This document shows positions 51,829-60,494 of a stretch of DNA of 64,000 nucleotides, in pieces. The notes under the pieces are model-generated. The model was not told where the DNA came from and did not search any database. It was given only the letters and a program-made list of their open reading frames with translations. This stretch comes from Parvularcula sp. IMCC14364 (GTDB lineage Bacteria > Pseudomonadota > Alphaproteobacteria > Caulobacterales > Parvularculaceae). The stretch's first letter is position 1; every line of letters begins with the position of its first letter. The position numbers were made by a program, and so were the translations under genes. The stretch spans positions 2,430,001-2,494,000 of the forward strand of contig NZ_CP132334.1 in NCBI RefSeq assembly GCF_030758415.1. Direction: 5' to 3'.

Positions 51829-54795
51829 ATGTATATCGGCAATGCGCTAAAAGACAGACATGAGGCACTTGCCGATCATTTCGCAGACCTTGCCGATGCG
51901 CGAGGCCAGCTTCCTCTTTTTGCAATTGAGCATGGCCTTGACGAAGCCGCACTGGAAGGGCTGAGAACGGCAGTCTCTGGTCAGCTTGAAGCCGATCCCC
52001 AGCTACAAGGCGCTGCGTGGTCTTGGAGCTATCTGCCACTTCTCGTCATGGCCACTGAGGTGGGTTATCGGTACCGTGGAACGGGTACCGATTTCTGGCC
52101 GGTCTTGGCTCAGGAACTCGGCGTGGAAGCCGGGTCGGCGTTCCGTTCAGGATTGTCCCGCTTGTTTCATCTGGGACATCGGAGTTTTCGACTGGTAAGG
52201 CCGGGTGACAGTCCTTGGGAGCGTCATTTCCCGCATATCGCTTGGCCGATTGGCAACGCGCTAGTTCCGCTGGAGATACAGCCGCAGTTGACGGATGCCC
52301 TGAGACGATCCGTTAGAGCGGGGATCTCGGCGGAAAACATGGATGGCCTGCTTGAGTATCTCAAAATGCTGGCTGCCGGGCACGCCAGTCGTCGATTCGA
52401 GAACTGGTTGCAGCAGGAAGATATTGCTGCAGAGGTCATGCGGCGTCTTCTTGCGCCAGATGCAGAAGGCTGGCTTTCTCACGGTATCCTGCAGCGGATT
52501 GACAATGACATAAGGAAAGACCTCAGTTCACATCGCGCAATTTCGGAAGCGCGCAAGGCTGCAGCAAGAAGATCAGCTCGTGTTACCGCGATTGCGCCGT
52601 CTCAATTCGTAATCACGCTTGTTGACAGCGTGCCGAAGCAGCTTCTGGTCAGAGGGCCTGCGCTGCCGTCCCAATCACGTGATGAGGTGATCGCCGCGTT
52701 GCGTATTCAGGGAGACCGGATAAGGGCTTCAGGAAGCGATCAGACCATCGCGCTCCGTTCATTTCTCGCCGGTGGGGAAATCGGGCTAGGCAAGTTCACC
52801 GGAATGCCTACCGACCCTCTATCCCGTGGCGATGCAGCACATGTCGAGCAAGGTCCCGCTTATGAGGCGCTTGAGAGTTTGCAGCCCCGGCAATCGGCTT
52901 TCTTCCTCACCGAGCGGGGCGAACGGACTGCCCGCGCCATCTTTCCGGACGAAGCCCTTGCACCAAATGCCTCAATGCTCCAATTGCTGCGGATCGACCG
53001 CGATGGCACGCCAGAGTTTCGTTGGCTTGAGACATCTTCGGGAGCTGATGTCGAACTGCTGCGACGAAATGGCTTCAAGGTTTCCGATAAGGCACCGTCG
53101 CTACCACTTCTCGGTCTGTTAATGTCGGGTGCTCAGAATAGTTTTCTGCGTGGCGTTCCAGTACTTGCCGCGCAGAGCTTGACACATCGAACATTGCTGC
53201 TCGACGGGGTTCAGCCTGCCAGCGAAACGCTCCATCTCCAAGAGGATGACTGGTCCGTTTTTGAGCCTGGTGTAGGCAGGCACTGGGTTGGACCTGCAGA
53301 TGGCGATGACCATGATCGAGTTGGGTTCGAAGTTGTCGAGCCACCCGACCTGGAGCCCGCATCGATCAGTATTATTCCCACCAACGCCAATATCTCCGAT
53401 CTGGAGGCTGGGCGTTTGGAAATCAGGATTACGGCACCGCTCAACCTTGAGGAAGTCCCGGTAAGGCTACGGCTCCGATCGGCCGAGGTACCCGAGGTGA
53501 TTTCCGAGGGTGTCATTGACCGACTTCCTGCTCGAATAACTGGGCACTCACCCCTAATTCGAGCGCTGCGGGCGCAGCTGGCTGAAGGCTCCGCAGGCCT
53601 TTCCGACCTGCGCCTGACAGTAGATGTTCATGGTCTTATGCAACTCAGCATTTCGCTTCCTCCAATGCACCGCGAATTTCACCATGACACGGACTTGGAT
53701 CAGTGGATCAGTACAAATGAAGGTGGCAGGGTTTTGCCTTCCATGGTTGCAACCCTGCAGTCTCCGATCCCGTGTACGTCAGAAATCGTCCCTGCAGGCA
53801 CTCGGCTTATTCTCCCCGATGCCATAGATTACGGGGCGCTAGCGTCAGGCCTGATCATCTCAGAGAGGTCAGAATTTCACATTGGTATGCACGAAGCCGA
53901 TTCCACCTCAATTCCTGCGCTTTTGCGAGAGGCAAGCTCGCGGAATAATGGCGTTGGCCTGATTGATCTTGCGCGTGCCAATGTTGCATGGCAACTCGCC
54001 CAAGCGAGCGATCAATTCGGTAACTGGCGACGCTGGTCGGTTGTTGAATCCCTGGAAGAAACACTGATCGAGTTGCTCTGTGGCGTGGCATGGCGCAAGC
54101 TCGAATCCGGCATCGATCTTTCGATCCTGTCTCAACACGGCGCACTTTTGAGAAGTGCTGAGGCACTCGGTCTCGTTTCAGGCGAGGATCTGCCAGAGAT
54201 CGAATCCAATTCGGACCAGCTTTTTCTTCGGGACCGGCTGATCGCACGTCTGAGGGAAACGGTACCCGATATAACAGACGCACTGGCCCGATTGGACGAC
54301 GAACTTGCTGGCGACCTAGATCTCGCGGTTATCGATGCATATGAGGATCTGCGTAGACACGTACAAGCTGGCGGTCGCGAAGCGTTCGAAGAGGTCGACA
54401 TGGCCCGTTCCTCGACGACATGGCGCAAGGCGTTGGAACGCGCTCGGGACATCCCGCTTCTACCAATGTTCCGGCACCTTATCCTGCCAGAAGCGCGGTG
54501 GAAGGCACTGACGAATACCTGGTATGCTGAACTTACCGAGGATGATCTTGTCGATCTGCTCGACTCCTGCCACGTCGATGCCTTCCGACGACCGGGGCTT
54601 AGATGGCTTGGTAGGGCCGAATTGCGGACAATGCTGCAATTGTGGCTTTCGCCGCGAGCGATGATCGAAGCAGATGAGTGGCCCCGATTTCTGGCAAAGG
54701 GCCTTTCAGACATACAGACCAGTCGCGCTGTCCGCTACGTTGCACTCCGCCGAAAACTGGCTCTGTTGGACATGCCAGACGGGAGCCCAATGTAA
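51829..54795 (+). CDS. Unrecognised 988-residue protein of the DISARM-like block
   Basis: 988 residues, soluble, mixed helical and beta. I recognise no family or catalytic motif. Residues 1-250 are mainly helical and contain HFPHIAWPIGNALVPLEIQ, which may be a conserved box. Residues about 250-680 appear beta-rich (VTAIAPSQFVITLVDS, LEIRITAPLNLEEVPVRLRL). Residues 680-988 are helical again (AWRKLESGIDLSIL, RFLAKGLSDIQT). No HKD (PLD), PD-EXK or Walker motif is evident, so it does not look like DrmC. ATG 51829 has GGGA upstream. The stop TAATG is shared with the SNF2 gene start, so the two proteins are probably made in equal amounts and may bind each other. Confidence 0.85.
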   Translation: MYIGNALKDRHEALADHFADLADARGQLPLFAIEHGLDEAALEGLRTAVSGQLEADPQLQGAAWSWSYLPLLVMATEVGYRYRGTGTDFWPVLAQELGVEAGSAFRSGLSRLFHLGHRSFRLVRPGDSPWERHFPHIAWPIGNALVPLEIQPQLTDALRRSVRAGISAENMDGLLEYLKMLAAGHASRRFENWLQQEDIAAEVMRRLLAPDAEGWLSHGILQRIDNDIRKDLSSHRAISEARKAAARRSARVTAIAPSQFVITLVDSVPKQLLVRGPALPSQSRDEVIAALRIQGDRIRASGSDQTIALRSFLAGGEIGLGKFTGMPTDPLSRGDAAHVEQGPAYEALESLQPRQSAFFLTERGERTARAIFPDEALAPNASMLQLLRIDRDGTPEFRWLETSSGADVELLRRNGFKVSDKAPSLPLLGLLMSGAQNSFLRGVPVLAAQSLTHRTLLLDGVQPASETLHLQEDDWSVFEPGVGRHWVGPADGDDHDRVGFEVVEPPDLEPASISIIPTNANISDLEAGRLEIRITAPLNLEEVPVRLRLRSAEVPEVISEGVIDRLPARITGHSPLIRALRAQLAEGSAGLSDLRLTVDVHGLMQLSISLPPMHREFHHDTDLDQWISTNEGGRVLPSMVATLQSPIPCTSEIVPAGTRLILPDAIDYGALASGLIISERSEFHIGMHEADSTSIPALLREASSRNNGVGLIDLARANVAWQLAQASDQFGNWRRWSVVESLEETLIELLCGVAWRKLESGIDLSILSQHGALLRSAEALGLVSGEDLPEIESNSDQLFLRDRLIARLRETVPDITDALARLDDELAGDLDLAVIDAYEDLRRHVQAGGREAFEEVDMARSSTTWRKALERARDIPLLPMFRHLILPEARWKALTNTWYAELTEDDLVDLLDSCHVDAFRRPGLRWLGRAELRTMLQLWLSPRAMIEADEWPRFLAKGLSDIQTSRAVRYVALRRKLALLDMPDGSPM

Positions 54796-57764
54796 TGGAT
54801 CAATATCTGCGGTTCATAAACGGGCTACAGGCTCTACGTCGCAAAACATCCGCTCTTGGCATTGGCTTGGGAGGCGCTCTCGGTGTAGCCGCCGATCCGT
54901 TACCTCATCAGCTTGCGACCGTACGCCGGGTGCTGGGCGACAGCCATATTCGGCATTTGCTGTCTGACGAGGTCGGCCTCGGGAAGACAGTCCAGGCGCT
55001 GATGATAATCAATGCCTTGCGATGGCAAGATTCGTCGCACAGAACTCTCGTGATCGCACCGGACAATCTCTTGTCGCAATGGCAAGAGGAGGCTTGGATT
55101 CGCGGTCACGTAATGCCCGCGATAGCCGGGACCATTGATGGAAGCGATGACGAGACTTCGCCAATCACGCTGGCCAGACCGCGTGATCTTATGACTCGAA
55201 GTGGACAGGAAGCACGTACTATCAGCGCTGACCCTACTGTCTTCGATTTGCTGATCGTGGACGAGCCGCAAACCATGCCACGCGATGCGATCCAGTTCGT
55301 GTCTCAAGTTGCGGACGAGTTTCGACAGGTGCTGGTACTGTCGGCCACACCCCGACTTGGCGATCCCTCGTGGCGCGATCCCATTCTGCGGATGATCGAA
55401 CCTGAAGCTGCCTTTCGCGCCAGAATCGAGGGCCGACCGCTTGACGAGATTCTGGAAGATCGCGAGGCGCAGGCCATTTCAGCGATACGCAACCCAGAGG
55501 ATTTGCTCGAAAGAACCTGTGGCTTCGTTCGAGCAGGGGCGGGACGGCGAGTAATACGAAATGGACGCGCAGATTGGGGCGAGTACCTTCCTAAACGAAG
55601 GAACCACGAAATCCGAATTCAGCCTTTGGCGCCGGAGCGGTTGCGATTTGAAATTGCCGGTATGCTTCTCCAGGACGCCGATCCCGAGCAGGGACTTCAA
55701 GGTTCGGCATGGACGTCAGCCAAAGCTCTTCTGCGAAGCGCAAGGGCTGCTCGTACGGTCTTGGCTGATTTGACCACGCGTGGCGGCACTCTCGGCAAGA
55801 TGGCGGAAGAGGCGCGTATTGCTTCGCTCGAGAACCCTGGAGACAGCCGCCTGGACGCGCTCCTCGATATTCTCTCAGCTCAGTGGGGCGGGAATCCGGA
55901 CAAGGCGTTCATCATTGTATGTGGTGACAACCCGACCATCGATATGCTGAAGACAGCGCTGCCTCGCTACTTTCCCGATCTTGCGGATGCGATCTCGGTC
56001 TTGCGCCGTCCCGCTTCGACAGACGTCGAAGGCGTGACCAACCTGAGAGAAATTCAAGAGACACTTGCTCCTATGTTGTCCGGGGACAGCCGCCTGTTAC
56101 TTGTGGGGGATTGGGTGCAAGCAGGGCTCAATCTTCATCACGTCGCACAAGGCATCATCTTTTTCTCTCTGCCTTGGGAGGTTGACAGTATTGATCAGTT
56201 GATCGGTCGAGTCGACCGGCTCCGTTCCACAGGTGATAGAAAGGGGGCCAAGCGTACAATTGAGATTTGGCGGATCCTGCTTGAAGGTTCGCAAGAAGCA
56301 GCAATTGCCGACTTGGTTTCGTCCCTTGGAGTTTTCGATTCACCTCTTCCTCCATTATCTCCGTCCGAGTTGACTGAGGTTCAAGCTTCACTAGGCCAAG
56401 CTGCAATCAAACGCCAAATAACTCGTGGCGTATCACCGCTCGCTGGCAAGGGGACAGGTCTGCATACTCGCTTGGCGTCAGCTGATCCCTTCACACTGAG
56501 GCGGGCGTCGACAGAATACGAAAGTTGGCATGAGCAGCCCTGCCCAGCTCCCGCAATGATGAATGATCGAGCGCGTCCAAATGATACGCCGATACGCAAG
56601 GAAGAGCGCGCGATAGGCGCATGGCTCAGGGCAATCTCGAGTTCGACCGATTTCGATGTGGGAGGTCGTGTCGACAAAGTGGACGGATACGGCTTCCAGA
56701 CAATCTGGTACCACGGAGTTGGCGAGAGAGGGCGTGCAGGTGACAGCCCATTCTTGCTGCCGGGAGCGTCTCGGGACAACTGGATGACGGGGCATGTACC
56801 TTTCATTTACCGGCGTTCAGCAATTACCGCTCCTCCGCGCAAGGGCGTTTTCACTGATGATGGCGAGCGATCCGCCGAGGGTTCGAAATCCGCTCGCCCA
56901 CTGCATTTTCTCGATCACGGGGGCGATTTGCATGATGCTTTGGTTCACGGTTACTCGACCGGCGTCATGGAACAATTTGGACTCACGAAGCCAGTTGTCC
57001 AGACGAGCGTGCGGCTTCCAGAAGGGCATCCAGCACGGGATATCGGTCCGATAGTAATAGCGACTGTCGTTAGTCTGGATCCCTTTCCCGACGAGCTTCT
57101 GCCACCACTTTGGTCGCCCGCTGCAAATGAGATCTTGGCGTCGGCACCGACTGAAGCTCAAAGGAAGTCGCTAACCGCCGACCGTCGGCATTTGCAGGTC
57201 CTGTTGCGTTCAATTCAGCGCAGGGTGCGGCTTGAAGTGCCGGCGCAAATGTTGCGCATCGGCTCCGTCAAAGGGAAGGATGGCTGGACCGGATTATCGA
57301 CTGAGCAACTCGACCTTTGCCTGCAGCCGTTAACGTCGTCTACCAACAATGCAGTGGCTCGTGGAAAAACGCCGCTATCTGCGCTTGAGAGGCCAGAGGT
57401 TGCGCGCACAGTGAGGTCTAGCCATCTCAGTCAACTTAATACAGAGGCGAAAAGTTATCAATCTGCGACCTTGGAGCGTTCCCGTCCTGCTCTTGAGTAC
57501 CTTGCCATGCAAATCTTCGGACACTTCCAGGCCGAGATTCTAAACAGGGAACTGGCACTTGAACGTCGTAGAAGCTCTCCGCCCGAAAGTGGCCCAGTAG
57601 AGCTTTGGCAGGGTCAGGTAGCAGCGTTGGAGCGCTCATTATCAATGGCACGGCTCATGAGTTCCGAGGCTTCAGCCTACATACAAGAATTTGGTTCCGG
57701 AAGAATTCATCCCAAATCCCCTGAGCCACTTGGCATCCTTCTTGCTCTCGTCTCGGAAACTTAA
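54795..57764 (+). CDS. SNF2-type helicase with DEPQ box
   Basis: 989 residues. SF2/SNF2 helicase motifs: PHQLATVRRVL (Q-like), LLSDEVGLGKTVQAL (motif I), VIAPDNLLSQWQEEA (Ia), LIVDEPQTM (motif II; DEPQ instead of DEAH), LVLSATPR (III), NLHHVAQGIIFFSLPWEVDSIDQLIGRVDRL (V/VI). Arrangement resembles RapA/HepA and DrmD-like DNA translocases. After about residue 520 there is a long C-terminal part without known domain. ATG 54795 shares one base with the stop of the 988-residue gene. In class 1 DISARM an SNF2 helicase (DrmD) is present, so this gene could be its counterpart, but the cytosine methylase is of the class 2 kind. Confidence 0.88.
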   Translation: MDQYLRFINGLQALRRKTSALGIGLGGALGVAADPLPHQLATVRRVLGDSHIRHLLSDEVGLGKTVQALMIINALRWQDSSHRTLVIAPDNLLSQWQEEAWIRGHVMPAIAGTIDGSDDETSPITLARPRDLMTRSGQEARTISADPTVFDLLIVDEPQTMPRDAIQFVSQVADEFRQVLVLSATPRLGDPSWRDPILRMIEPEAAFRARIEGRPLDEILEDREAQAISAIRNPEDLLERTCGFVRAGAGRRVIRNGRADWGEYLPKRRNHEIRIQPLAPERLRFEIAGMLLQDADPEQGLQGSAWTSAKALLRSARAARTVLADLTTRGGTLGKMAEEARIASLENPGDSRLDALLDILSAQWGGNPDKAFIIVCGDNPTIDMLKTALPRYFPDLADAISVLRRPASTDVEGVTNLREIQETLAPMLSGDSRLLLVGDWVQAGLNLHHVAQGIIFFSLPWEVDSIDQLIGRVDRLRSTGDRKGAKRTIEIWRILLEGSQEAAIADLVSSLGVFDSPLPPLSPSELTEVQASLGQAAIKRQITRGVSPLAGKGTGLHTRLASADPFTLRRASTEYESWHEQPCPAPAMMNDRARPNDTPIRKEERAIGAWLRAISSSTDFDVGGRVDKVDGYGFQTIWYHGVGERGRAGDSPFLLPGASRDNWMTGHVPFIYRRSAITAPPRKGVFTDDGERSAEGSKSARPLHFLDHGGDLHDALVHGYSTGVMEQFGLTKPVVQTSVRLPEGHPARDIGPIVIATVVSLDPFPDELLPPLWSPAANEILASAPTEAQRKSLTADRRHLQVLLRSIQRRVRLEVPAQMLRIGSVKGKDGWTGLSTEQLDLCLQPLTSSTNNAVARGKTPLSALERPEVARTVRSSHLSQLNTEAKSYQSATLERSRPALEYLAMQIFGHFQAEILNRELALERRRSSPPESGPVELWQGQVAALERSLSMARLMSSEASAYIQEFGSGRIHPKSPEPLGILLALVSET

Positions 57765-57842
57765 TCCGCGAGGGAAAAAACCACTCAAGCGCTATCGTTT
57801 CATGGCATTAGTTTTCGGGGAACCTCGCCTGCATGAGGCCAA

Positions 57843-58124
57843 ATGCAAGACGGTCGAACAGGTACGGCAGGATCCGTTTTGGCGAGAACGAACGATAAAC
57901 CAAGCAGGCGTGTCGATCCGCGCCAATGCGAGTGCATCCTTTGCAGGCATACCTGGAAGGAGTCACCGACACGGTTGATAATCAAAGTCATGCACCGGGA
58001 TGTCTATCTGGATGAGGTGGCAAAAAACCTGTCATGCCCTCGACAGGGTTGTCGCCATGTGGGCGTCCATATCTGCCTTGTGGCAAGGTCAGACACGAGC
58101 GGATTTGTCGGCGGGATGCCTTGA
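57843..58124 (+). CDS. Small cysteine-rich (zinc-ribbon-like) protein
   Basis: 93 residues from ATG 57843 (GAGG 4 bases upstream, weak). Cysteines occur as CECILC near residue 29 and CPRQGC near 73, the pattern of a zinc ribbon; the end reads SGFVGGMP. It looks coding in amino-acid character but I cannot name the family. It is alone between the SNF2 gene and the right border, oriented with the SNF2 gene. It could be an element-borne gene or a chromosomal passenger. Confidence 0.5.
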   Translation: MQDGRTGTAGSVLARTNDKPSRRVDPRQCECILCRHTWKESPTRLIIKVMHRDVYLDEVAKNLSCPRQGCRHVGVHICLVARSDTSGFVGGMP

Positions 58125-58280
58125 AATGTAGCATGCAGACACCACTCGGTACTTGTGCAAGTCGGTCACTGAAAAATTGACATAAAATGATGCATAATAT
58201 GCGCTTACTGGACTCGCTGCACCAATCCTGTGACCATTGGACTGCCCCTGAAACAAACGGCTGCTTCGAGGGAGATATGA

Positions 58281-58427
58281 GGCAGGAGATATTCGCCGGA
58301 AGAAATCACACCGAAGGTGCCCGAAACCGAGATTTATCTGGCTGAAGGCATAAGGGTTGATGAAGTTGACGAAGCCCCTATTGAGCAGCAACCCTTGATT
58401 AAGGACCCAATCTTTGAGCGTATATAG
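58281..58427 (+). pseudogene. Remnant of an IS3-family OrfA-like transposase gene
   Basis: A frame of 48 codons without a start reads RRYSPEEITPKVPETEIYLAEG and RVDEVDEA, close to the N-terminus of IS3 OrfA proteins (pattern PEEI-KLRE-E-L-L-G--V-EV). It ends in TAG at 58427 and the helix-turn-helix part that should follow is lost. A fossil of an earlier insertion near the right border. Confidence 0.45.
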
Positions 58428-58476
58428 ACGCTCGTTTTAAGCCGAGGTTGGATTTTTAATAGGCACGAAAAGTATT

Positions 58477-58498
58477 TTGGGGGTATAAATGGGGGTAC
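58477..58498. promoter_or_regulatory. Integrase arm-type motifs at the right border
   Basis: TTGGGGGTAT (58477-58486) followed by ATGGGGGTAC (58489-58498) matches the motifs upstream of the P4-type integrase at 25,615 and 25,627, with nearly the same spacing (12 bases). It lies 58 bases before the attR core. Confidence 0.6.
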
Positions 58499-58555
58499 GT
58501 TCATATACTAAATTCTATATATTCTATATATTTCAATATATTATTTATTTATTTA

Positions 58556-58577
58556 GATGCCGCCCCTGGGGCACCAT
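58556..58577. repeat. attR, imperfect copy of the tRNA-Phe 3' end
   Basis: GATGCCGCCCCTGGGGCACC then AT, compared with GATTCCGCCCCTGGGCACC then AT in tRNA-Phe: one substitution and one extra G in an otherwise identical block. The next bases are the end of a chromosomal TetR gene, so this marks the island-chromosome junction. Confidence 0.8.
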
Positions 58578-58583
58578 TTTTCA

Positions 58584-59216
58584 TTATTCAGCTATTGCAG
58601 AATGCTTCACCTGCCCGGCGCGGGTCGCGCCAAGGGCTTTCAGAATGAAGTCGATATGCGTGTCCATGTGGCCTTCATCCGGCTCCCCCAGCATTTCCAC
58701 AACCAGCACCGGATGGCACAGGCGGAAGATGCTCATATGCACACCCATGGCCGCAGCTTCGAGATCATCAACCTGAAATTCGCCGCTCTCCATTCCTTCA
58801 CGGACGATTGAGCGGGTGATGTCCAGCAAGGCAACACGGTAGCGGCGGATTGCCTGCCAGCGCTCGTCTATGGCGCATGCCACCATGTCGTGAACGCGCT
58901 TTTTTTCTGTGAATGTTTCCAGCGTGCTCTGATGTACGGTGCTGAGCGCGGCAACAAGTTTACCGCGGGCTGTTGTTTCTCTGGCGATGGCGCTGCGCAC
59001 GTCCTGAAGTTTTTCCGTCAACATGCGCTCGGCAATCGCTTCGTTGATGGCGCCTTTGGTACCAAAGAGCCGATGCACATTGGCTGAGCTGAAACCGCAG
59101 GCGCGGGCAATATCTGCGACCGTTGTCTTGTTATACCCGATATCGAGAAAAAGCTCTCTCGCTTTGTCCAAAATCAGGGTCCGGGCTTCGCTTTCACTTA
59201 GATTTACACGCGGCAT
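58584..59216 (-). CDS. TetR-family regulator of the RND efflux operon
   Basis: 210 residues from ATG 59216 (GGAG 8 bases upstream; a longer frame to 59243 has none). The N-terminal HTH is typical: ILDKARELFLDIGYNKTTVADIARACGFSSANVHRLFGTK. The C-terminal ligand domain is of the type found next to efflux genes. It is divergent from the membrane-fusion and RND genes, so it probably represses them and itself until a ligand binds. Its stop codon lies 7 bases from attR, so the island integrated right at the end of this gene. Confidence 0.92.
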   Translation of the reverse strand: MPRVNLSESEARTLILDKARELFLDIGYNKTTVADIARACGFSSANVHRLFGTKGAINEAIAERMLTEKLQDVRSAIARETTARGKLVAALSTVHQSTLETFTEKKRVHDMVACAIDERWQAIRRYRVALLDITRSIVREGMESGEFQVDDLEAAAMGVHMSIFRLCHPVLVVEMLGEPDEGHMDTHIDFILKALGATRAGQVKHSAIAE

Positions 59217-59345
59217 TCTGAATCTCCAAGAAGAGCGGGACACTATCCATAATCGCTGTCTGTGTCATCTCAAATTATGACTTGTGACTTTTTTCATTAT
59301 TTGTCATATATCATAAATTGACGATCGCCAAACAGGGATAATGCC
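59217..59345. promoter_or_regulatory. Divergent promoter/operator of tetR and efflux operon
   Basis: The 129-base space contains inverted elements: TTATGAC at 59275-59281 and, further right, GTCATATATCATAA (59303-59316), that is TGAC/GTCA arms separated by an AT-rich spacer. Position between divergent starts fits a TetR operator. AGGGA lies 7 bases before the fusion-protein ATG. Confidence 0.45.
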
Positions 59346-60494
59346 ATGCGTGGGTTTTTGAAGACATTGCAGCGAGTGACTTTGTGGTCTCTCAGTTTTG
59401 TGGTGATTGTTGCCATGGCAGCCCTGATGGGGACGGGCATCCTCTCCCTGAATGCTGGCGAAGATACTGAAACGGCCAGCCCGCTGCCGGTGGCCGTCGA
59501 AACCGCAAAAATTCAGGATCGCTATAGCGCGTCACGCCGCTTCCCCGGCAGGATCGAAGCAGCGCAGGTCTCTGACGTGGCCTTTCAGGTTGCCGGTGAA
59601 GTCGCAGATGTCAGCGCCCGAATTGGAGACCGCGTGACGGCTGGACAGGCACTGGCGCAGCTTGACCCGGTACGCCTGCGCAACAGACAACGGGAATTGC
59701 AGGCTGCCCTGGATGAAGCCGCTGCCTCCCTGACAAGAGCCGAGGCAACGATCAGCCGTATCGAAGGTCTGGTCGGCGATGGTTATGCGACCGAACAAAG
59801 TCTTGACGACATTACAGCGGAAAGAAATGCCCTGCGCGCCCGCGCCCGCCAGCTCGAACAATCCCTCGCGACAGCCCGGCAGGATCTGAACGATGCCGTC
59901 TTGCGCGCACCCTTCGACGGGGTTGTCGTCCAGCGTTATGTGGATAGTGGTGCAACGGTGAATTCGGGCCAGCCCATTGTGCGGATCAATGCCAGCGGCA
60001 AACTGGACGCCCTGATCGGCATTCCCGCAAGTTTTGCTGCCAGAATGCGCATCGGTGATACCCACACACTGGAAGCAGCAACCCTGTTCGCTGACGCAGA
60101 ACTCACCGGGATTGGTGACGCGATCAACAGTTCCACACAAACCGTAACGGCACGCTTTGAAATTACCGAAGACCCCGGGTTTGTACCCGGCGGGCTGGTG
60201 CGCTTGAAACTGGATGAGGAGCGCCTTGCCACGGGCATATGGGTGCCTGCAACAGCGCTGAATGAAAGCTATCGCGGATTATGGTCCGTATACATTGTTA
60301 TAGACAATGAAAACGACGACCAGATCATTGCACGCAAGGATGTGGAGATAATCCATATCGGAGATTCGCGTGTCTTTGTGACGGGCACACTTGAAGAAGG
60401 TGATCGCGTTGTCACGGCAGCACCATTCAGGTTTGTGCCAGGTCAGCGCGTGACGATTGTCGAAACGGCAACGACATTGCCGGGGGCGTCATGA
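59346..60494 (+). CDS. RND efflux membrane fusion protein
   Basis: 382 residues with an N-terminal membrane anchor (VTLWSLSFVVIVAMAALMGTG, residues about 11-31), a barrel-sandwich/lipoyl half (PGRIEAAQVSDVAFQVAGEV), a coiled-coil hairpin (residues about 105-180, RNRQRELQAALDEAAASLTRA), the second lipoyl half (LRAPFDGVVVQRYVDSGATV) and beta-barrel domain (VPATALNESYRG). It is the AcrA/MexA-type adaptor that links pump and outer-membrane channel. It overlaps the pump gene by 4 bases (ATGA). Confidence 0.94.
   Translation: MRGFLKTLQRVTLWSLSFVVIVAMAALMGTGILSLNAGEDTETASPLPVAVETAKIQDRYSASRRFPGRIEAAQVSDVAFQVAGEVADVSARIGDRVTAGQALAQLDPVRLRNRQRELQAALDEAAASLTRAEATISRIEGLVGDGYATEQSLDDITAERNALRARARQLEQSLATARQDLNDAVLRAPFDGVVVQRYVDSGATVNSGQPIVRINASGKLDALIGIPASFAARMRIGDTHTLEAATLFADAELTGIGDAINSSTQTVTARFEITEDPGFVPGGLVRLKLDEERLATGIWVPATALNESYRGLWSVYIVIDNENDDQIIARKDVEIIHIGDSRVFVTGTLEEGDRVVTAAPFRFVPGQRVTIVETATTLPGAS

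Larger units (their letters stand above)
58125..58555. other. 431-base right-border region without complete gene
   Basis: No intact gene. It holds a remnant of an IS3-type OrfA (58281-58427), GGGGG arm-like motifs (58477-58498) and a very AT-rich stretch (58501-58555, ATATTC and ATTT runs) just before the right attachment site, as is common next to integrase sites. Confidence 0.6.
25489..58577. mobile_element. 33-kb integrative defence island in tRNA-Phe
   Basis: Left border is the 3' end of tRNA-Phe, right border an imperfect copy of the same 3' end. A P4-type integrase is the first gene inside the left border, and repeated TTGGGGGTAT-like motifs occur near both borders. The content is almost wholly restriction, methylation, helicase and recombinase genes, with no phage structural, replication or conjugation genes seen, so this is an integrative element probably mobilised by others. 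A second recombinase module inside may be a nested insertion. Confidence 0.85.

Noticed and set aside
40520-57764. Search for a DrmC (PLD) gene
   Set aside because: No HXK-type HKD motif pair was seen in any product of the block, including the 988-residue protein.
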